Assembly (NCBI GenBank): GCA_017965495.1
Contig: JAGCPW010000044.1
Span: 59,859-123,858, forward strand
Length of the DNA: 64,000 bases
Source of the DNA: Eubacterium sp.
Lineage (GTDB): Bacteria > Bacillota > Clostridia > Lachnospirales > Lachnospiraceae
Reading direction: 5' to 3'
Shown: one piece after another, positions 28,451-36,075 of the stretch
How positions within the stretch are numbered: position 1 is the stretch's first letter
Layout of the letters: every line of letters starts with the position of its first letter
Made by a program: the position numbers and the translations under genes
Notes under the pieces: model-generated
Seen by the model: only the letters and a program-made list of their open reading frames with translations
Told to the model about the DNA's origin: nothing
Databases searched by the model: none

Positions 28451-29341
28451 TTACTCGAAATACTCTTTAATTGATTTGTATACCGCTTCACGAACTTTGT
28501 CGATTGGGAATTTTTCACCAGTCCAGAGTTCGAATGATGCAGCGCCTTGGAATATTAGCATTTCAATTCCGTTTAAGACTTTGCAACCATTAACCTTAGC
28601 CATCTGGTATAGCTTAGTCTCTAGTGGATTATAAATAATATCAACTACCACAAGGTCAGTTCTAAGAAGACCAGAGTCTTTGATAATGCATGCATCTTCA
28701 TTTGGCGCCATACCTACAGGAGTAGCATTGCAGAGTAGTGAACTCTTTGTAACGCATTCCTCTATAGCCTCATCGCTCATCTCGATTAGATTAACATCGG
28801 TAGGAGTTTCTTCTATAATAGTGTCCGCTAATTCCTGTGCCTTATCCCAGAACTTATCTTTAATAGAAAGAACATTGATCTCCTTAGCACCTTCTAGCGC
28901 ACACTGAACGATGATAGCAGAAGCAGCACCGCCAGATCCTAGAATTGTAATCACTTTGTCTTTGACATTAAAACCGTCATCGCGCAAAGCATTAACAAAT
29001 CCCACACCATCAGTATTGTATGCCACAAACTTTCCATCTTTATTTACGATAGTGTTAGCAGCACCAATCATCTTGGCTGCAGTTGAAACTTCATCAGCCA
29101 ATTCAAAAGCTTTAATCTTATCTGGCATAGTGCAATTAAATCCTGCCACACCCAAAGCCTTCAAATCTTCAAAAGCCTCAGCCACTTCATCTTCCTTCAC
29201 CTCAAACAATTCATATGTGTAATCGAGCCCTAACTCTTCAAACGCCGTATTATGCATTAAAGGTGATTTGCTATGCTCAACCGGATAACCTATTAATCCA
29301 GTCAACTTCGTTGTTCCTAAATTTTTATCTACTTTAATCAT
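28451..29341 (-). CDS. aroE: Shikimate dehydrogenase
   Basis: NADP-dependent reduction of 3-dehydroshikimate to shikimate. The 296 residues begin MIKVDKNLGTT with the substrate-binding GYPVEHSKSPLMHN, the catalytic-Lys block FNCTMPDKIK, AANTIV, YNTDGVGF (catalytic Asp) and the nucleotide loop LGSGGAASA. I start at ATG 29341, not at the upstream ATG 29377, because a good promoter (29349-29377) places the transcript start at about 29341, so translation may be leaderless. It is the only minus-strand gene here, flanked by the two conserved-loop hairpins. Confidence 0.93.
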   Translation of the reverse strand: MIKVDKNLGTTKLTGLIGYPVEHSKSPLMHNTAFEELGLDYTYELFEVKEDEVAEAFEDLKALGVAGFNCTMPDKIKAFELADEVSTAAKMIGAANTIVNKDGKFVAYNTDGVGFVNALRDDGFNVKDKVITILGSGGAASAIIVQCALEGAKEINVLSIKDKFWDKAQELADTIIEETPTDVNLIEMSDEAIEECVTKSSLLCNATPVGMAPNEDACIIKDSGLLRTDLVVVDIIYNPLETKLYQMAKVNGCKVLNGIEMLIFQGAASFELWTGEKFPIDKVREAVYKSIKEYFE

Positions 29342-29348
29342 ACAAAAA

Positions 29349-29377
29349 ATTATACTTATCCCGGGGAGAAAAGGCAA
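29349..29377 (-). promoter_or_regulatory. Promoter of aroE, reading leftward
   Basis: On the minus strand: TTGCCT (29377-29372), 17-base spacer, perfect TATAAT (29354-29349). Only seven bases separate the -10 element from the aroE ATG, so the transcript should begin at or next to the start codon. Confidence 0.72.
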
Positions 29378-29385
29378 GGGGGTTC

Positions 29386-29438
29386 GGAAAAAGACAAGGA
29401 GCTCACTAGAAAAGTCGTTCGCACCCTTGTCTTTTTCC
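29386..29438. repeat. Hairpin with conserved loop (copy 2)
   Basis: Perfect 14-bp stem GGAAAAAGACAAGG / CCTTGTCTTTTTCC around a 25-nt loop that contains, on the minus strand, GCGAACGACTTTTCTAGTGA, the same loop as in the hairpin at 28342-28403 apart from one extra T. It lies between two divergent promoters, where a terminator is not needed. Confidence 0.85.
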
Positions 29439-29458
29439 TGCCCTATAATATTTTCTGT

Positions 29459-29487
29459 TTGACTAAACTGATATATAAATTTATACT
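29459..29487 (+). promoter_or_regulatory. Promoter of aroD-aroK
   Basis: TTGACT (29459-29464), 17-base spacer, TATACT (29482-29487). A GGAGG ribosome site at 29504-29508 and the ATG at 29515 follow. Confidence 0.8.
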
Positions 29488-29514
29488 AGTAACAACAGTA
29501 ATCGGAGGATAGTG

Positions 29515-30870
29515 ATGAAAGAACTCGCTTGTAGAAAAATCACATTGAATAGCGAAAAGCCTTTGATTTGTGTGTCTGTCACAGGCTCGAATTTGAACGA
29601 GATAAAAGAACAAGCAAAGGTTATTAAAAGGCTAAACCCAGACATCGTAGAGTGGAGAGCTGACTGTCTAAAGATAGAGAATGAAGAGAAGGATACATTT
29701 GAGATTGCGTATGCATTAAAGTGCGTACATAAAGCGCTCAAGTCGTATCCTCTTATTTTTACTTTCAGAAGTAAAGAGGAGGGCGGTAAGCGCCACGTAA
29801 ACTTTGAAAAGTATAAAGAGTATTATCATTATGTTTCTCTAGAAGCTAAGAAGTTTAATGTAGAATTAGTTGATATTGAGATGTATGGTAAACGAGGAGT
29901 AACAGGTCTTAACACCTTGGTCGATGAAATGCATGCGATGGGTCTTAAAGTTATTGGCTCATATCATGACTTTAACAAGACTCCAAAGCGAAATGAGATA
30001 TTTGATATCTTAAAAGATATGGAAGAAAGTGGTGCAGACGTTTGCAAAATTGCTTGCATGCCAAGACATAAGGGAGATGTTTTTTCTATATATAATGCAT
30101 CTCAAGATGCGGATGATAAACTAAAGAATCCTATCATTGCAATCTCGATGGGTGAACTGGGCGCGGTTACTAGAGTAGCGCTCACACAGACTCACTCAGT
30201 GCTTACCTTTGCATCGCTTTGCGAAGACGAGACTTTCGAGGGTGAGCTTAGAAAAGAATGTATCGAGCAGATGAATTCTTTGGGGCAGGTGCCTTTCAAG
30301 ATTGCAGAGACTTTGGTTGATGTAAATAGAAGAGGAAAACTAAACGGCAACATTTCTGTCATTGGTTTTATGGGTACAGGTAAGACTACAGTGTCCAAAG
30401 CTTTGGCGGAGATTCTCAACTGCAAAGAAATAGATACCGACAAATATCTTGTAGAAAAGTACAACAAAGAAATCACAGAGATGTTTGAGGTTATGTCTGA
30501 GGAAGAATTTAGAGATGCCGAGTCTGTAGCTATTGAAGAAATTGCCAAGACAAAGAATCAGATTATTTCATGTGGCGGTGGAGCAGTTATAAGAAGGAAG
30601 AATTCAGATGTGCTAAAAGAGACTGGCGCTATAGTTAGACTTGATGCAGATCCAGAAACTATTTTTGAGAGAGTGAGCAGAAGAACTACCAGACCACTCT
30701 TAAATGGAAATATGAATCTAGACCACATTAAGAAACTGATGGATGAGCGAGAACTCAGATACAGAGAGGCGGCAGATATCACAGTAAATGTGGATAGCAA
30801 CAATAGAATTTTGACGTGCTATAGAATAATAGTTGCACTGATTAAACAAAGAATAATAACAAAAGAATAG
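29515..30870 (+). CDS. aroDK: Fused 3-dehydroquinate dehydratase (type I) and shikimate kinase
   Basis: 451 residues carrying two shikimate-pathway enzymes. Residues about 1-260 are a type I dehydroquinase barrel: EWRADCLKI, the catalytic His in GSYHDFNKTP, the Schiff-base Lys in ADVCKIACMPRHKGD, and a C-terminal AVTRVAL block. Residues about 280-451 are shikimate kinase: P-loop GFMGTGKTTVSKAL, DTDKYLVEKY, SCGGGAVIRR and RTTRPLLNG. The reading frame is continuous with no frameshift. ATG 29515 is preferred to GTG 29512 by ribosome-site spacing. The neighbour aroE catalyses the step between these two activities, so steps three to five of the pathway lie together. Confidence 0.93.
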   Translation: MKELACRKITLNSEKPLICVSVTGSNLNEIKEQAKVIKRLNPDIVEWRADCLKIENEEKDTFEIAYALKCVHKALKSYPLIFTFRSKEEGGKRHVNFEKYKEYYHYVSLEAKKFNVELVDIEMYGKRGVTGLNTLVDEMHAMGLKVIGSYHDFNKTPKRNEIFDILKDMEESGADVCKIACMPRHKGDVFSIYNASQDADDKLKNPIIAISMGELGAVTRVALTQTHSVLTFASLCEDETFEGELRKECIEQMNSLGQVPFKIAETLVDVNRRGKLNGNISVIGFMGTGKTTVSKALAEILNCKEIDTDKYLVEKYNKEITEMFEVMSEEEFRDAESVAIEEIAKTKNQIISCGGGAVIRRKNSDVLKETGAIVRLDADPETIFERVSRRTTRPLLNGNMNLDHIKKLMDERELRYREAADITVNVDSNNRILTCYRIIVALIKQRIITKE

Positions 30871-30874
30871 AGAT

Positions 30875-30907
30875 AAAATGGATGCTAAAACCAAGCATCC
30901 ATTTTTT
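30875..30907 (+). terminator. Intrinsic terminator after aroD-aroK
   Basis: 12-bp stem AAAATGGATGCT / AGCATCCATTTT, loop AAAACCA, ending in six T. Confidence 0.9.
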
Positions 30908-31007
30908 GTATGTTACATAATTATGACACAATTAAGTGCTACTATACAGTTGAAAGAAAAAGGAGTACTTTTATAAAGAATGAGACCGTATTAAAAATAA
31001 TTTGAGG

Positions 31008-31036
31008 TTGAAAATAACCCCTATCTAAACTATAAT
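31008..31036 (+). promoter_or_regulatory. Promoter of efp
   Basis: TTGAAA (31008-31013), 17-base spacer, perfect TATAAT (31031-31036), followed by a GAGGAGG ribosome site at about 31060-31066. Confidence 0.82.
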
Positions 31037-31075
31037 ATTCTAGGATTAAAAAAGACCGGTGAGGAGGAATTTAAT

Positions 31076-31633
31076 ATGGTTTCAGCAGGAGATTTCAAGA
31101 ATGGTTTAACTATCGAATACGATGGTAACATTTATCAGATTATAGAATTTCAACATGTTAAGCCAGGTAAGGGAGCTGCATTCGTAAGAACTAAACTTAA
31201 AAACATCAAGACTGGTGGTATTACAGAAACATCATTCAGACCTACAGAGAAGTTTGAGAATGCACATATCGATAGAAAAGATATGCAATACCTTTACACA
31301 GACGGAGAACTATATCACTTCATGGATGGCGAGACATATGAGCAGATCGCAATTGAAGCAGACAAGGTTGGCGATACTCTTAAATTTATCAAAGAGAGTG
31401 AGACAGTAAAGATTTGTTCACACAACGGTGATGTATTTGCAATAGAGCCACCTATCACAGTGGAACTTACTATTACAGAAACAGAGCCAGGCATCAAAGG
31501 TAACACAGCTACCAATGCCACAAAGCCAGCTACAGTAGAAACAGGAGCTACAGTATACGTTCCATTGTTTGTAGAAGAAGGCGAGAAGATTGTTATTGAT
31601 ACACGTACGGGTGAATATTCTAAACGTGTTTAA
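31076..31633 (+). CDS. efp: Elongation factor P
   Basis: Relieves ribosome stalling at polyproline. The 185 residues have the three-domain OB/KOW layout, beginning [17 protein letters not shown]. The tip loop is [15 protein letters not shown], whose Lys at position 32 is the usual modification site. The C-terminal signature [17 protein letters not shown] is clear. The secreted proteins downstream contain Pro/Thr linkers with repeated Pro-Thr and a few longer proline-containing stretches. No terminator separates efp from the secreted gene 46 bases downstream. Confidence 0.97.
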   Translation: MVSAGDFKNGLTIEYDGNIYQIIEFQHVKPGKGAAFVRTKLKNIKTGGITETSFRPTEKFENAHIDRKDMQYLYTDGELYHFMDGETYEQIAIEADKVGDTLKFIKESETVKICSHNGDVFAIEPPITVELTITETEPGIKGNTATNATKPATVETGATVYVPLFVEEGEKIVIDTRTGEYSKRV

Positions 31634-31679
31634 TATAGTTAATAATTTATTTTTTATTTATTTTTAAGGAGGTAGAATC

Positions 31680-32525
31680 ATGAAAGGATTCACAAAGAAA
31701 ATTGCTTCTGTAGTTTTAGCACTTACATTAGTGATCGGACTAGCTACATCAGCTTCAGCTGCAGCTTGGGACGGATACTTTGGTGCTAACGACGGATCAT
31801 TCTGGGAAGGCGCTACAGGTACAATGGCAGGAGTTTCAGCTAAAGGATTTACAGCTAGAATGACATCAGTTGGTTGGGGCGGTGTCTGGGGATGCCAGGT
31901 TAAGCAGCCAATCAAACTAGTTAAGGGCAAAGCTTACGCTCAGTCATATACTATCAAGTCTACAAAGGCTAACAAGTATATCTACGTTAAGATGTCAACA
32001 AACGAAAACATTGCACATGCTTACTGGGTAAAACTTCCTAAGGGAAAAACAGTTAAGGTAGAGCAAGTATTTAAGGCTGCAAATCCAGCTAACCAGATTA
32101 CATTCGGTCTAGGCGGAGACGCTGGTGACAGAGATGGTTCTGATGTAGACGCAGCTGCAAGATATGGTATCTTCGAGAAACAGTTTAAGATTAAACGTCA
32201 GCAGCTAGGTCAGCTTGACTGTGATGGAGATTTCTCATCAGTTACAGATATCACAGTATCTAACTACTCACTTGGTGCTGCACCTACAAAGATCAAATTC
32301 TCAGCTAAGGCTAAGGGTAAGAAGAAAGTTAAAGTTACTTTGAAAAAAGCAGCTGGAATCAAGACTTTCGAAATCAAAGTAGGAAAAGTTAAAAAGAAAA
32401 CTACTAAGACTAAGATCACAATCAAGGCTAAGAAGAAAGGTAAGCAGAAAGTTCAGGTTAGAGGTATCTCAGCTGACAAAGCTTACAAGACAAAATGGGC
32501 TACAAAGAAAGTTAAAGTTAAGTAA
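31680..32525 (+). CDS. Secreted basic protein with CBM-like region and Lys-rich C-terminal module
   Basis: 281 residues with a Sec signal peptide ending near ATSASAAAW (about residue 25). The mature N-terminal part (about 27-185) looks like a jelly-roll carbohydrate-binding region: aromatic motifs such as GWGGVWGC, alternating strands and a final IKRQQLGQLDCDGDFSS segment. The last 80 residues form a very lysine-rich beta module related to the fibronectin-III-like ends of the next six genes. No catalytic motif is visible and no sortase, SLH or LysM anchor. First of seven secreted genes; it may be read through from efp. The binding function is inferred. Confidence 0.6.
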   Translation: MKGFTKKIASVVLALTLVIGLATSASAAAWDGYFGANDGSFWEGATGTMAGVSAKGFTARMTSVGWGGVWGCQVKQPIKLVKGKAYAQSYTIKSTKANKYIYVKMSTNENIAHAYWVKLPKGKTVKVEQVFKAANPANQITFGLGGDAGDRDGSDVDAAARYGIFEKQFKIKRQQLGQLDCDGDFSSVTDITVSNYSLGAAPTKIKFSAKAKGKKKVKVTLKKAAGIKTFEIKVGKVKKKTTKTKITIKAKKKGKQKVQVRGISADKAYKTKWATKKVKVK

Positions 32526-32543
32526 AGAAAACTTTAAATAAAG

Positions 32544-32578
32544 AAGACGTGTTAGCAAATGCTAGCACGTCTTTTTTT
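32544..32578 (+). terminator. Intrinsic terminator
   Basis: Stem AAGACGTGTTAGC / GCTAGCACGTCTT (one G-T pair) around AAAT, followed by a T-tract, after the first secreted gene. Confidence 0.9.
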
Positions 32579-32703
32579 GTTGCTCATCTGCACTTTTATA
32601 TCACTATGTGGTGTTACATTTACACTATAGAAGGAGCGGATAATAGGTTTATTAGATTGGTAAAAAAATATAGACATTCTAAAAAACTAGCACTTTATTG
32701 TAA

Positions 32704-32732
32704 TTGATAGAGATTTTCTATCGTGATATAAT
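32704..32732 (+). promoter_or_regulatory. Promoter of the first GH128 gene with internal dyad
   Basis: TTGATA (32704-32709), 17-base spacer, perfect TATAAT (32727-32732). The interval holds the inverted repeat GATAGA-N4-TCTATC (32706 to about 32722), which overlaps the -35 element and could be an operator. Confidence 0.8.
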
Positions 32733-32774
32733 TTTAAAAGATGAGGGAGCGGAAATCATCGGAAAGGAACCGAT

Positions 32775-34727
32775 ATGAAAAAAGTTATTAAAAGTATTAG
32801 TGTTCTTGTTTTAAGTTTATCACTTGTATTTAGTGGTTTTGTTTTTGCTGGAAATGTAAAAGCAGACGAGATAAGTGAATGGAAAGCAAGTGCAATTAAA
32901 ACTCCTACAGAAGGAAACTTATTAGGAGCAGGTTACATAGACGTAGAGTTTGATAACTCTTTGGCTGGCTATACTTACGAAGTATTTCTCGATGGAAATC
33001 CTGTTTACTGGAAAGATGGAGATATCCTAAGACCTGAGCTAGACGAAGACGAAAGTCAGGGAACAAGAAAGACTTTTAAATCAAGCGATACACCAAAGAC
33101 AGAAGTATATACTACATCTGTTGCTAAACACGAAATTACAGTTAAAGCTACAAAAGATGAAGAGACTATAACATCCGATCCAGTTACTTTCTATGTTTCT
33201 AAGAAAGGATTGGCTATGGGTGATGACATGGGTAATAAAGTATCTCTAAAGAAACTAAACTGCTCATGGTATTACAACTGGAACGCATATGGATTCCACA
33301 ATTCAGTGGATGATGGTGTAGCACATATGCCAATGATTTGGGGCGGACCAGAAGAAGAAATTCAAAATCAAGTTAATGAATTAGAATATGATTCAAACTA
33401 TATCCTAGGTTTCAATGAGCCAGATATAGAAGGACAAGCTAATATGCCATTCTTTGAAGCGGTAGATATGTGGAAGCAGTACGTTTCTCCTATTAATAAG
33501 AGAAAAGTATCTCCAGCACCTGCATCACCAGGTGGAACTTCTAAGTGGCTAAAATCATTTGTAAATGGCGACACTTATTGTTGGTTACCAGACGGCTCGT
33601 GGGATTACTATAATATGTATTCAGATGATCCATCTATTATACCAATTGAAGTAGAAGGTGTTAGCGATTGTGATGCTGTATGCTTGCATAGTTACCAAAA
33701 CAGAATAGGTGCAGGCGGATTAATTCAAGCAGTTAAGAATCTATGGAGAGATTATAAAAAACCAGTTTGGGTTACTGAGATTGGACTATTTGGTTCAAAG
33801 AGTGACTCTACTGATATGAGTTATGAAAATGCTGAGAAGAGAGCAGAGATTCAAGCATTTATGGAAGAGGTTGTAACTGAGTTAGATAAACTTCCATATG
33901 TAGAGAGATATTGCTGGTTCTCATATGATGTTGAGAGCGCTAATGCGATAGATAACTTTGACGGTTCCGGTGGAACATCAATGTTTGAATATTGTTCAGG
34001 ACTATATACAGATCTTGGAAAAGCTTATTCAGAGATAGCTAATCCAGAAGGATACAATGCTAGCAAGATTTCTAGCAATGAAATGTTCAATTGGGATACT
34101 AGAGTTAAATTTGCAGCTACTTATAACAAGTCTAAAGATACAGCCGAGATTTCTTGGGATAAGGGAACACTACCTACTATGCCTAAGATGGACATTACTT
34201 TAGATGATGAACCAATTGAAATTGAAAATGGTGGAGAGATAGATGTATCTGCTTTAGATGAAGGTAAGCATGCTATTAAGTTTACACTTTACACTGAGGA
34301 TGATACTACAGTAATGGTTACAAAGACTAGAGGTTTCGTAATCGACAGAAAAGTGGAACCTACCACTGAGGCACCTACTCAGGCACCAACACAAGCTCCT
34401 ACAGTAGCGCCAGTTAAACCAACAGTTAAACCAACAGTTAAACCTGCTGTTGTTAAACCTGGCAAGACTACTATTAAGGGTAAAAACGTTAAGAAAAAAT
34501 CAGCTAAACTTTCTTGGAGTGCTGTCTCAGGTGCTAAGAAGTATAAGTTTAACTGGGCTATGAATAAAAAGTTCACAAAGAAGAGCAAGACAAAGATAGT
34601 TACTAAGACTAGCTACAAAGTTAAGAAACTTAAGAAAAAGAAAACATATTACTTTAGAGTAGCAGCAATTAATGATGCTGGTACAGGCCCTTGGTCTAAC
34701 ACTAAGAAGATCAAAATCAAAAAGTAA
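32775..34727 (+). CDS. Secreted GH128 (Asl1-like) endo-beta-1,3-glucanase with Lys-rich FN3 module
   Basis: 650 residues. Signal peptide to about residue 31, an Ig-like N-terminal region (about 36-140, from ASAIKTPTEGNLLGAGYIDV), then the GH128 barrel from about 150. The barrel has LNCSWYYNWN, acid/base Glu215 in LGFNEPD and nucleophile Glu335 in KPVWVTEIG, with ERYCWFSYD before the final strand. A further beta region (435-530) leads into a Pro/Thr linker rich in PTQAPT and KPTVKP repeats. A fibronectin-III-like domain with about one-third lysine ends the protein. GH128 enzymes cleave beta-1,3-glucans such as laminarin or curdlan; specificity here is inferred. It has its own strong promoter. 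Confidence 0.82.
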   Translation: MKKVIKSISVLVLSLSLVFSGFVFAGNVKADEISEWKASAIKTPTEGNLLGAGYIDVEFDNSLAGYTYEVFLDGNPVYWKDGDILRPELDEDESQGTRKTFKSSDTPKTEVYTTSVAKHEITVKATKDEETITSDPVTFYVSKKGLAMGDDMGNKVSLKKLNCSWYYNWNAYGFHNSVDDGVAHMPMIWGGPEEEIQNQVNELEYDSNYILGFNEPDIEGQANMPFFEAVDMWKQYVSPINKRKVSPAPASPGGTSKWLKSFVNGDTYCWLPDGSWDYYNMYSDDPSIIPIEVEGVSDCDAVCLHSYQNRIGAGGLIQAVKNLWRDYKKPVWVTEIGLFGSKSDSTDMSYENAEKRAEIQAFMEEVVTELDKLPYVERYCWFSYDVESANAIDNFDGSGGTSMFEYCSGLYTDLGKAYSEIANPEGYNASKISSNEMFNWDTRVKFAATYNKSKDTAEISWDKGTLPTMPKMDITLDDEPIEIENGGEIDVSALDEGKHAIKFTLYTEDDTTVMVTKTRGFVIDRKVEPTTEAPTQAPTQAPTVAPVKPTVKPTVKPAVVKPGKTTIKGKNVKKKSAKLSWSAVSGAKKYKFNWAMNKKFTKKSKTKIVTKTSYKVKKLKKKKTYYFRVAAINDAGTGPWSNTKKIKIKK

Positions 34728-34739
34728 TTGAATTACAAT

Positions 34740-34780
34740 TGTGATAACCAAGTTGTATGTGATAACGTTTATGCTATAAT
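34740..34780 (+). promoter_or_regulatory. Promoter with direct repeats before the third secreted gene
   Basis: TTGTAT (34753-34758), 16-base spacer, TATAAT (34775-34780) preceded by TGC (extended -10). The nonamer TGTGATAAC occurs at 34740-34748 and again at 34758-34766, 18 bases apart on the same face, the second copy lying inside the spacer. This resembles a tandem operator. Confidence 0.65.
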
Positions 34781-34842
34781 ATTAATAGGTTAGATGAACG
34801 TTTAAATATAAGAATAATTATTTTTATTAAGGAGGTTACAAA

Positions 34843-36000
34843 ATGAAAAAATTATTCAGCAAAACATTAGCAGTTGCTATCTCATTAGCAATGGTAGTTG
34901 CACTAGGTGCAGGTATCTACTTTACAAAAGATACTCAGGCTGCTTCTTATTTAGGATCAGCAGGTTGGGCATTTGAACAAGGTGGATGCTACTCAAGTGC
35001 ACAAGAAACTGAATGGGGAAATGTCGGTTACATTAGTAGTGTAGCAATGGCAACTAATGGCGAGACAATCAACTCATGGGAAAGAGGAATGTACAATACT
35101 CAGACTCAGACAGCTTCAGCTGATACTGGCGCAGCTATAACTATTGAAAACAATGGTTGGGATGCTCAGTGGAAAGAAGTTACAGGATATCCTACTGTAA
35201 GAATTAACCCTTGGTCTATTCAGGCTATGGCTAAGTTCAATGGTATGAACTACGACCACAATTATAAAGTTACTTTCAAAGCTAAAGCTACAAAGAAAAA
35301 ATATTGCTACGTTAACTTCAACACAGTTGTAGACGGACATGAAATGTCACCATACGACAATGTAGAAGGCGCACTTACAGGCGACGAGCAAGTAATCGTA
35401 CTTGGAACTCAGGAGAAAGAGTTTACATACACATTCCCTAACTATGTTGGTGGACATGAACTTACTGTAGACTTTATGCTTGGTTCATTCACACAGGATG
35501 GAGACGGAAATGTATATGATTATGCAGGAAATGCACTTCCTCAGTGTGAGGGTGAAGAGACTCAGTGGAAGAATGGAACAGTTACATTTAGTGATGTTAA
35601 GGTTGAAGACCTAGATCCTGATAAGCCAACTGATCCTACAGAACCACCTCTATACACAACTACAGCTCCAGCTCCAGCTACTACTGTAGCTCCACAGCCT
35701 ACACAGGCTCCTACAGTTAAGCCAGCTCCAGCAGTTAAAACATTAGCTAAGGTTACTGGTGTTAAGGTTAAGAGTGTTAAGAAGAAAACTATTAAAGTAT
35801 CTTGGAAGAAGACAGCTAACGCTAAGTCATACCAGATTAAGGTAGGAAACAAGACTTACAAGGCTACAAAGACTTCTAAGAAGATTAAGAACAAGAAGTT
35901 CAAAAAAGGTAAGAAAGTTAAAGTTAAAGTTAGAGCTATGGCAGCTGGATATAAGACGGGTGCATGGTCAAAGACAGTTAAGAAAAAACTTACTAAATAA
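34843..36000 (+). CDS. Secreted carbohydrate-binding protein with Lys-rich FN3 module
   Basis: 385 residues. Signal peptide to about residue 33 (ending DTQAAS), then one large beta-sandwich region (about 35-265) whose NYKVTFKAKATKKKYCYVNF and final VTFSDVKVEDL strands resemble CBM4/9-type carbohydrate-binding modules. A Pro/Thr linker (PTDPTEPPLYTTTAPAP) follows, and a fibronectin-III-like C-terminal domain is extremely rich in Lys. No glycosidase motif is seen. It has its own promoter and a TAAGGAGG ribosome site. Probably the non-enzymatic glucan-binding partner of the neighbouring GH128 enzymes; ligand unknown. Confidence 0.65.
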   Translation: MKKLFSKTLAVAISLAMVVALGAGIYFTKDTQAASYLGSAGWAFEQGGCYSSAQETEWGNVGYISSVAMATNGETINSWERGMYNTQTQTASADTGAAITIENNGWDAQWKEVTGYPTVRINPWSIQAMAKFNGMNYDHNYKVTFKAKATKKKYCYVNFNTVVDGHEMSPYDNVEGALTGDEQVIVLGTQEKEFTYTFPNYVGGHELTVDFMLGSFTQDGDGNVYDYAGNALPQCEGEETQWKNGTVTFSDVKVEDLDPDKPTDPTEPPLYTTTAPAPATTVAPQPTQAPTVKPAPAVKTLAKVTGVKVKSVKKKTIKVSWKKTANAKSYQIKVGNKTYKATKTSKKIKNKKFKKGKKVKVKVRAMAAGYKTGAWSKTVKKKLTK

Positions 36001-36012
36001 TTAAGTTTATCT

Positions 36013-36044
36013 AAGAGCCCGCTGTTTAAGACAACGGGCTCTTT
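36013..36044 (+). terminator. Weak intrinsic terminator/attenuator
   Basis: Stem AAGAGCCCG / CGGGCTCTT with a 13-base loop but only a three-T tail, 30 bases before the next start. Partial read-through into the next gene is likely. Confidence 0.6.
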
Positions 36045-36075
36045 AAGAAATAACTTTGATTAGGAGGATAGAAAG

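Noticed and set aside
30980-30995. Four-codon mini-frame (MRPY) after an AGGAG-like site upstream of efp
   Set aside because: Its TATAAT-bearing efp promoter lies downstream of it, so it is not in the main efp leader. Too short to support as a leader peptide.
36016-36043. Candidate riboswitch in the gap before the gene at 36076
   Set aside because: It is a simple hairpin with a short T tail and no aptamer-like conserved core.
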